DNA from: Clostridiales bacterium
GTDB lineage: Bacteria > Bacillota > Clostridia > Peptostreptococcales > Anaerovoracaceae
Assembly (NCBI GenBank): GCA_009778945.1
Contig: WRFF01000049.1
Location: forward strand, 1-11,020
Reading direction: 5' to 3'
DNA: 11,020 nt
Shown here: piece after piece, positions 6,103 to 11,020 of the stretch
How the letters are laid out: each line of letters opens with the position of its first letter
How positions within the stretch are numbered: the first letter of the stretch is position 1
Program-made: the position numbers and the translations under genes
Notes under the pieces: generated by a model
Seen by the model: the letters and a program-made list of their open reading frames with translations, nothing else
Database searches by the model: none
Told to the model about the DNA's origin: nothing

Positions 6103-7365
6103 GTGAATCTGTATATTATCGCAAACCATATCATCGCCGCCCTGTTTGCAGTCTGCTATTTCTATCAAATTATTTATACCATCGCTTCGATGAGACGCAC
6201 TGTCCCGCCTTTTCCGAAAGAGGCGCCCGGACGTTACGCGATCCTGATCTGCGCGCATAATGAGGAGGCGGTGATCGGGCAGCTTATCGACTCCGTCAGC
6301 AAACAAAACTATCCCCGGGAGCTGATCGACATCTTCGTAGGCGCGGATAACTGCGATGACGCTACCGCGCGGATTGCCCGTGAGCACGGCGCCACGGTCT
6401 ATGAGCGCAGCGACCGGACGCACATTGGCAAGGGCTATGTGCTCAATTTTCTCATAAATTCGATCACAGGCGAAGGGACAAATTGGGAGCACGGCGGGTT
6501 CATCGTGATCGACGCGGACAATCTCCTGGACAGCGGCTATGTCGCTGCGATGAACGACGCGCTTTGTTCCGGTTATCGCGTCGTAACCGGCTACCGCAAT
6601 TCCAAAAACTTTGGCGATAACTGGCTTTCCGCGAGCTATGCCGTGTGGTTCCTGCACGAATCCCGCATGCTGAACGGAGCGCGCGAGCTGTTGCGTCTGA
6701 GCGCGCAGGTCTCCGGCACCGGTTTTGCGGTCTCCTCCGAGCTGCTCCGCGAACTGGGCGGTTGGAACTATTTCACGCTCACGGAAGACGTGGAATTCAC
6801 CTTTGCGATGACGGCGCGCGGTGAGAAGATCGGATACACGCCGCACGCGATCCTTTACGACGAGCAGCCGACGAACTTTCGCGTATCCTGGAACCAGCGG
6901 ATGCGCTGGACCAAGGGGTACCTTCAAGCCTACGGCCGGTACGGCGGAGCGATGCTGCTGCGCGCGGTCTCAAAGCACGCCTTTCCCTGCTACGATATGC
7001 TCATGAGCACGCTCGCCGGATCGGTGCTCGCAACCGGGGCCATCGCCTTCTATGCGGCTGCCATAGTTTACGGAGCGGTATCCGGCACAGGTATTATGTT
7101 GCCGCTGATTTATCTGGGGCATTTTCTCTTAGCCACCTATATAGCATTCTTCATCATCGGCGTTATTACGGTTATAACCGAGCGGTCTTATATCTACGCG
7201 CCGCGCCGCGCGATCATCGGTTTTGCCTTCACCTTCCCGTTCTTTTTCTACACGCTGCTGCCCCTCTTCCCTTGCCTGCCGTTCGATCGGAAAATTTGGC
7301 CGCATATCGTGCATACACGTGCGATTGACATCGAAGAGATCAAACATACTGTCGACCCGTCCTAA
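6103..7365 (+). CDS. Membrane family-2 glycosyltransferase (processive, QxxRW type)
   Basis: A 420-residue inverting GT2 enzyme at the cytoplasmic membrane. One membrane helix lies at about 6-28, then the GT-A catalytic domain, then three hydrophobic stretches at about 298-326, 333-359 and 369-392. Catalytic signatures are AILICAHNEE (46-55), DAD (137-139, metal/UDP-sugar binding), TED (227-229, general base) and QRMRW (265-269). This D,D,D,QxxRW set is typical of processive synthases such as cellulose, hyaluronan and poly-N-acetylglucosamine synthases. The sugar and product cannot be read from sequence. The start is GTG with GGAAAG (6093-6098) just upstream, overlapping the regulator's stop; the gap of 9 nt puts it in the two-component operon. 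No PilZ domain or partner exopolysaccharide genes are seen. It ends tail-to-tail with the hydrolase gene, the two stop codons overlapping. Confidence 0.9.
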   Translation: MNLYIIANHIIAALFAVCYFYQIIYTIASMRRTVPPFPKEAPGRYAILICAHNEEAVIGQLIDSVSKQNYPRELIDIFVGADNCDDATARIAREHGATVYERSDRTHIGKGYVLNFLINSITGEGTNWEHGGFIVIDADNLLDSGYVAAMNDALCSGYRVVTGYRNSKNFGDNWLSASYAVWFLHESRMLNGARELLRLSAQVSGTGFAVSSELLRELGGWNYFTLTEDVEFTFAMTARGEKIGYTPHAILYDEQPTNFRVSWNQRMRWTKGYLQAYGRYGGAMLLRAVSKHAFPCYDMLMSTLAGSVLATGAIAFYAAAIVYGAVSGTGIMLPLIYLGHFLLATYIAFFIIGVITVITERSYIYAPRRAIIGFAFTFPFFFYTLLPLFPCLPFDRKIWPHIVHTRAIDIEEIKHTVDPS

Positions 7366-9122
7366 GTTTTAGAAGGGGATATGGTCACGGGAAGAATCAG
7401 TTTCGACGGATGCTTCTTATCAAAATAGATCGTATCTTTGCCGATATTCAAACCGTAATGATGCCCGCCGAAATCAAACATATTCGTATCGTGGCAGGCG
7501 ACTTCTATGCGGATTCGGTGGCCTTTCCTGAATATATTGGCAAACGGCAGTATTTCGATATCATATTTATAGATCTTATTGTTTTCAAGCTCCTGCGGGT
7601 TTTCGTGGGTGTAGTACGGGCGCCACGGCCTTTCGAGCTCTTTGTCATGCTCGAAGCTGTGGGACGCGCGGAGCCTTCCGTGCGTCAGGAGAACGGAATC
7701 CAGCGGATGGCCCTTCAATTGAACATCATCCGGCAACTGATCCCAAACCTTGACGTAGAACTTTGTATCGACATAGTCGGGGAATTCCTGGTCCGTCGAC
7801 GCGTACAAAATCAGCCGCGCATGGCCGCATACTTCCAGATCATTCTCCATGGGATCGGTCGTAAACGTCAGGACTTTCTTGTAGGGGTATACTCTCCCAT
7901 GCTCGACGACCGCCGCGCCGATACCGCTGAAATGGCTCCAGTCCGGCTGCGGATAAGAATAAGTGACCGAGGCGTTATCGGCTGTCGGCTCCTTCCCAAG
8001 AACGAGCTTGCCGTCGTTCAGCGAATCGACAACGCCCGTATTTTCGCCTGACAGATAGAACGGCGTATAGTCGGCCCTCTTGAGCGGCCATTCCTGTTCC
8101 TCCCTATACTCCTCAAGGCCATGGACAAAAAGGGTTACAGGCGGCTCCTCCATGACGCCGGTATCGTTGCCTTTGAGCCAATGGTCGAGCCAGCGCAGGA
8201 TCAACAGCCTCATCTCGGGCGAATTGTAAATGGCCATTTCGTCGCCCTCGAACTCGCCGTGGCAAAGCAACATCTTCTTTGGCGCGTCTACTTCCTCGTA
8301 GCCTCTCGTATTCCCACGCAGATGCAGGCCCGTTTTGTGCCAGAAGCCGATGCTGTAAAGCGGGCATTTGATCTTGCTGAAATCCGCCCGGCGGATCTTC
8401 CAGAAATCGTCAAACGTCGGATGGTCGATCATCGCCCTGGGCATATCCCACGAGCCGAGTTTCGGCTCCTTGATGCCCATGCCCAAATTGTAGTTTGCCC
8501 TGATCTCAACCAAATGCCACGCGGAGGGAAATCCGACGCTCAAATTCCCGCCGTGATACGCGATGTCCCTGTACAGGTCGGCGCCGCCGTCATAAGGGAC
8601 AATCGTAACCAGATGGGGCGGCTGCGTAGCCGCCGCGAACCACTGTACATGAGCCAAAAGGGATTCGCCGATCATACCGACTTTTCCGGTACTCCAAGGC
8701 TGAACGGCGAGCCATTCGATACAATCGTACAAATCGTATTGCATCTCCTGGCCTATATAGTCCCACTCGCCGTCGACAGACTTGCCTGTGCCGCGCTGGT
8801 CCTGGATTGCGACGATGTAACCTCTTTGCACGAACCATTCTATGTCGTTGGTTTCAACGCAATGGATTGTCGGCACATTGGGAAGGAAGGACAGCGCTTT
8901 CATATAGCCGGTTGACATGAAAAGAACCGGGAATTTGCCCGGAGCGTCGGGTCTGTGGATATCCATGGCAATCTTCACGCCGTCTCTCATCGTCACATAC
9001 ACATCAAACTCGGACGTCATCTCATACTCCGGCTGACTGAGCTTGTCGGCCGGAAAACCGCCCGGCAGCAGCGTTTTCATTATTTTGGGATCGCAAATTG
9101 TTGAATACATAGCTCGCACCAT
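7362..9122 (-). CDS. CocE/NonD-family alpha/beta hydrolase (peptidase S15-like)
   Basis: A 586-residue hydrolase of the X-Pro dipeptidyl-peptidase/cocaine-esterase superfamily. An N-terminal hydrolase domain (about 35-320) opens with MRDGVKIAMDIHRP (45-58). It carries the conserved AIQDQRGTGKS (105-115) and the nucleophile elbow IGESLLAH with Ser154. A C-terminal jelly-roll domain (about 325-586) shows VTLFVHG early and a late KGHRIRIEVACHD. The elbow ends in Ala instead of the usual Gly. The GWYD segment that normally holds the Asp is SIGFWHKTGLHLRGN here, and the His region reads LLCHGEFEGDE. It therefore belongs to a divergent clade and its triad is not fully assignable. There is no signal peptide, so it is cytoplasmic. 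The ATG at 9122 has AAAGGA only 2 nt away, and the GTG at 9119 in the same frame has better spacing, so the start is uncertain by a codon or so. The substrate (ester, amide or peptide) is unknown. Confidence 0.85.
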   Translation of the reverse strand: MVRAMYSTICDPKIMKTLLPGGFPADKLSQPEYEMTSEFDVYVTMRDGVKIAMDIHRPDAPGKFPVLFMSTGYMKALSFLPNVPTIHCVETNDIEWFVQRGYIVAIQDQRGTGKSVDGEWDYIGQEMQYDLYDCIEWLAVQPWSTGKVGMIGESLLAHVQWFAAATQPPHLVTIVPYDGGADLYRDIAYHGGNLSVGFPSAWHLVEIRANYNLGMGIKEPKLGSWDMPRAMIDHPTFDDFWKIRRADFSKIKCPLYSIGFWHKTGLHLRGNTRGYEEVDAPKKMLLCHGEFEGDEMAIYNSPEMRLLILRWLDHWLKGNDTGVMEEPPVTLFVHGLEEYREEQEWPLKRADYTPFYLSGENTGVVDSLNDGKLVLGKEPTADNASVTYSYPQPDWSHFSGIGAAVVEHGRVYPYKKVLTFTTDPMENDLEVCGHARLILYASTDQEFPDYVDTKFYVKVWDQLPDDVQLKGHPLDSVLLTHGRLRASHSFEHDKELERPWRPYYTHENPQELENNKIYKYDIEILPFANIFRKGHRIRIEVACHDTNMFDFGGHHYGLNIGKDTIYFDKKHPSKLILPVTISPSKT

Positions 9123-9396
9123 ATCCTTTCTATCGCAGACTTTCCACGGAAACTTTTCTTAGAAAACACAGGTTAAATCTTCAGCTTCTTTAATCCGCGC
9201 TTCCCTGACAGGAAAATAATAACACGTATGGCCGCTAAAAGGAGATATGAGTTTTTGATCCGTATATTTTATAATTTCACCTATTTTTTACCGAACTTTA
9301 CGAAAGTTTTACCCCACCTCGATATTAGATTTTACAAGACAATTTTATAATTTTTTTATTGGAGTTATGAAATTGAGAAAAGACAAGGAGAAAATA
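9123..9396. promoter_or_regulatory. Divergent AT-rich regulatory region between the hydrolase and the phn-type operon
   Basis: About 270 bp without a gene, strongly AT-rich from 9250 on. It must hold promoters for both directions. Rightward candidates are TTTACG (9297-9302) with GATATT (9321-9326, 18-bp spacer), or a perfect TATAAT at 9346-9351 with a poor -35, which would leave a leader of about 40 nt before ATG 9397. A second TATAAT lies at 9270-9275. A short palindrome TTTTCT-T-AGAAAA is at 9154-9166, close to the hydrolase start. No riboswitch-like fold was recognised. Confidence 0.4.
9294..9308. promoter_or_regulatory. Perfect inverted repeat AACTTT-ACG-AAAGTT, candidate operator
   Basis: Six-base arms around a 3-base centre form a 15-bp palindrome. 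It overlaps the possible -35 TTTACG and lies about 90 bp before the binding-protein start. This size and position fit a small dimeric repressor or activator site controlling the transporter operon. Chance occurrence in AT-rich DNA is possible. Confidence 0.3.
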
Positions 9397-10524
9397 ATGC
9401 TTAAACACACATTTTTTAAAGTGATTACCCCTATTTTACTGGTTGGAGCTTTGGCAATCAGCGCGGCCGGGTGTGGTTCGACCACGGCGAGCAGCAGTTC
9501 CTCCTCTGCTCCGGCGTCTGCGCCTGCCGCGCCGTCCGCTCCAGCGACAAACTCGGCCGCCCCGGCGGCCGCTCCGTCATCGAGCGCCGGTTCCATCACC
9601 GTCGTATGGTATCCCAACGAATCCGCGGCGGATTTCGCGCCGGCCAGAGACGCGATTGCAAAATATATAAAGCAGGCGACGGGAAAAAACGTCGTCAATA
9701 TGACAACCACCGATTACACGATAGCAATCGAGGCGATTGATAGCGGGAAAGCGCAATTGGCTTATATGGGCGCGCAGGGTTACATCCAAGCGAACCAGCA
9801 AAACTCGGCCGTACAGCCGCTCTTCACAAACGCGGGGCCCTCTGGTACGCTTTCAGACGCGCTCTATTACAGCAGGCTTTGTGTGAAAGCTGCTGACGCC
9901 AGTCAATACATGTCGAACGGAGCATATTCCATTCAAAATATCGCAGGGAAAAAGATTTCCTTCGTATCCCAGAGTTCGACTTCGGGGTGGGCAATCCCGA
10001 CAAGTGCGATCCTCGGATTTTTCAAGAAGGACTCCCAATGGAGCAGTCTGACCGCTGACGACCTAGCCCAGGGCGGAAGCGGGAAACTCTTCTCCGCCGT
10101 CCTGTTCGGGAATTCCCACCAGGGCTCCGCGGTCAACCTGCTTTCGGGAAAATGCGATGTCGCTGCTTTTGACGATCAGGACCTGGCCCCGTATGTTCAA
10201 CTGAATTCCGGAAAAGACAATACGCCGGGAGCGGTTTACGAGGTCGCAAAAGGAGCCTCCGCGCCGTTCGATACATTGACAGGAAAACAGTATACCGTGA
10301 TCGCCGCTTATCCCGTGTTGAACGGGCCTTTCGCCTACAACTCGAAAAGCCTGAGCGCCGGTGACGCCCAGAAAATATTGGCCACCATGACTTCGAGCGC
10401 AGTGGCAAATGACAAAACACTGTTTGACCCGAGCGGAAAAGGGTTGTTTACCAAAACGCAAAACGAGCAGTTCATCAAAGTTACCGACGATTGGTATCTG
10501 CCGATCCGCAACCTGGGAGCATGA
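9397..10524 (+). CDS. phnD: PhnD-family lipoprotein, ABC transporter substrate-binding protein
   Basis: A 375-residue extracellular solute-binding lipoprotein. The signal peptide KHTFFKVITPILLVGALA leads to the lipobox ISAAGC, with Cys26 for lipidation. A flexible Ser/Ala/Pro-only tether (about 31-64) follows, then a PhnD-type binding fold from SITVVWYPNESAADF. Family marks are AIDSGKAQLAYMGAQGY (periplasmic-binding lobe 1), a hinge region with IAGKKISFVSQSSTSGW, and LLSGKCDVAAFDD. The family takes up phosphonates, phosphite or related anions; the ligand here is not readable. ATG 9397 is chosen over the in-frame ATG at 9367 because AAGGAG (9385-9390) is 6 nt away and the signal peptide then has normal length. 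The ATPase gene follows 48 nt downstream, so this is the first gene of a transporter operon. No phosphonate-degrading gene is visible. Confidence 0.87.
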   Translation: MLKHTFFKVITPILLVGALAISAAGCGSTTASSSSSSAPASAPAAPSAPATNSAAPAAAPSSSAGSITVVWYPNESAADFAPARDAIAKYIKQATGKNVVNMTTTDYTIAIEAIDSGKAQLAYMGAQGYIQANQQNSAVQPLFTNAGPSGTLSDALYYSRLCVKAADASQYMSNGAYSIQNIAGKKISFVSQSSTSGWAIPTSAILGFFKKDSQWSSLTADDLAQGGSGKLFSAVLFGNSHQGSAVNLLSGKCDVAAFDDQDLAPYVQLNSGKDNTPGAVYEVAKGASAPFDTLTGKQYTVIAAYPVLNGPFAYNSKSLSAGDAQKILATMTSSAVANDKTLFDPSGKGLFTKTQNEQFIKVTDDWYLPIRNLGA

Positions 10525-10567
10525 GCAAGGCGATAGGCTTCAATCAATCCGCAGTCTGGGAGCGTGA
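10504..10567 (+). repeat. Imperfect 21-bp direct repeat across the phnD-phnC junction
   Basis: 10504-10524 (last codons and stop of the binding protein) and 10547-10567 (before the ATPase start) share ATCCGCA..CTGGGAGC.TGA, with 18 of 21 bases equal and an offset of 43 bp. The second copy supplies the GGGAG ribosome binding site for the ATPase gene. It looks like a local tandem duplication that has since diverged. Confidence 0.55.
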
Positions 10568-10572
10568 ATAAA

Positions 10573-11020
10573 ATGAACACACCGGCATCCGAAATATTAA
10601 ATATCAAAGATCTGAGCAAAGCTTATAGTGCAAATGACAGCAGGGCTCTGGACAAGGTGTCCATAACCGTAAACAGCGGCGAATTCATATCTGTCATCGG
10701 CCCCTCCGGGGCCGGGAAATCCACTCTCCTTCGTTGCATCAACCGCATGGTTGACGCAACGGACGGGGACATTGTTTTCAGCGGACAAAACATCACCAAA
10801 GTAAAAGGCAAAACGCTTCGTGCGGTCAGAACAAATATCGGCATGATCTTTCAAAATTACAACCTTGTCAACCGGTTGAGCGTATTGGAGAATGTATTGC
10901 ACGGAAGGCTTGGGTATAAATCCACATTCGGCGGAGCTTTCGGATTCTATACGGAAGCGGAGAAAACGGAAGCATTTGATATTTTGGACAAATTGGGCTT
11001 GATCAAGCATGCGTACAAAC
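10573..11020 (+). CDS. phnC: PhnC-type ABC transporter ATP-binding protein, 3' truncated by window end
   Basis: The first 149 codons of an ABC ATPase; the frame is open at the window end. Walker A is GPSGAGKST (43-51, Lys49). The Q-loop is IFQNYNLVNRLSVLENVLHGRLG (Gln94 onward), a stretch characteristic of PhnC proteins and followed by the expected aromatic/Gly-rich segment. Signature, Walker B and H-loop lie beyond the window. It energises import of the ligand bound by the upstream lipoprotein, and a PhnE permease gene is expected next. ATG 10573 is chosen with GGGAG (10558-10562) 10 nt upstream; the in-frame GTG at 10564 is too close to that site. Confidence 0.9.
   Translation, partial: MNTPASEILNIKDLSKAYSANDSRALDKVSITVNSGEFISVIGPSGAGKSTLLRCINRMVDATDGDIVFSGQNITKVKGKTLRAVRTNIGMIFQNYNLVNRLSVLENVLHGRLGYKSTFGGAFGFYTEAEKTEAFDILDKLGLIKHAYK

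Noticed and set aside
8121..8915. 264-codon plus-strand frame opposite the hydrolase
   Set aside because: It is antisense to a gene with clear CocE-family motifs, and no domain is recognisable in it.

Overview
The window looks like a chromosomal segment of a Gram-positive anaerobe, probably from the Clostridia (Oscillospiraceae/Eubacteriales-like). This is inferred from strong AAGGAG-type ribosome binding sites, TTG and GTG starts, a lipoprotein with a Ser/Ala/Pro-rich tether, a two-gene OmpR-type two-component system and a HypE gene. Most of the DNA is GC-rich with GCG/GGC-heavy codons. Only roughly the first 1.3 kb, from about position 235, is distinctly AT-rich.

Positions 1-1328 hold the end of a polymorphic-toxin locus. 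It begins with the 3' part of a large toxin gene whose last ~75 codons resemble the TNT/NADase toxin fold, with a terminal GQPGGGYQY motif. Two or three tightly packed small genes follow. The first is the best immunity candidate. The second (919-1212) and a 39-codon ORF overlapping it by ATGA may be one gene split by a frameshift in an A6 run.

Positions 1377-4115 carry two housekeeping-type genes: threonine synthase (thrC) and the hydrogenase maturation protein HypE, which keeps its C-terminal PRIC. They are separated by an AT-rich 150-bp gap containing a 40-bp tandem repeat.

Positions 4204-7365 form a compact operon of sensor kinase (TTG start), OmpR/PhoB-type response regulator (ATGA overlap) and membrane family-2 glycosyltransferase (GTG start, 9 nt downstream). 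A perfect 11-bp tandem repeat lies just upstream of the kinase. Its period matches the binding-site geometry of PhoB-family regulators, so it is a candidate autoregulatory site. The operon probably couples an envelope signal to surface or extracellular polysaccharide synthesis.

Positions 7362-9122 (minus strand) encode a CocE/NonD (S15-like) alpha/beta hydrolase that converges on the glycosyltransferase with overlapping stop codons. A ~270-bp AT-rich divergent regulatory region follows. At 9397-11020 begins a PhnDC-type transporter operon, with a lipoprotein binding protein and the N-terminal part of the ATPase, which runs off the window.

I see no RNA genes, CRISPR arrays, insertion sequences or convincing rho-independent terminators. 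The most interesting items are the TNT-like toxin tail with its small downstream genes, the split small gene, the 11-bp repeat before the two-component operon, and the non-canonical active-site surroundings of the hydrolase.
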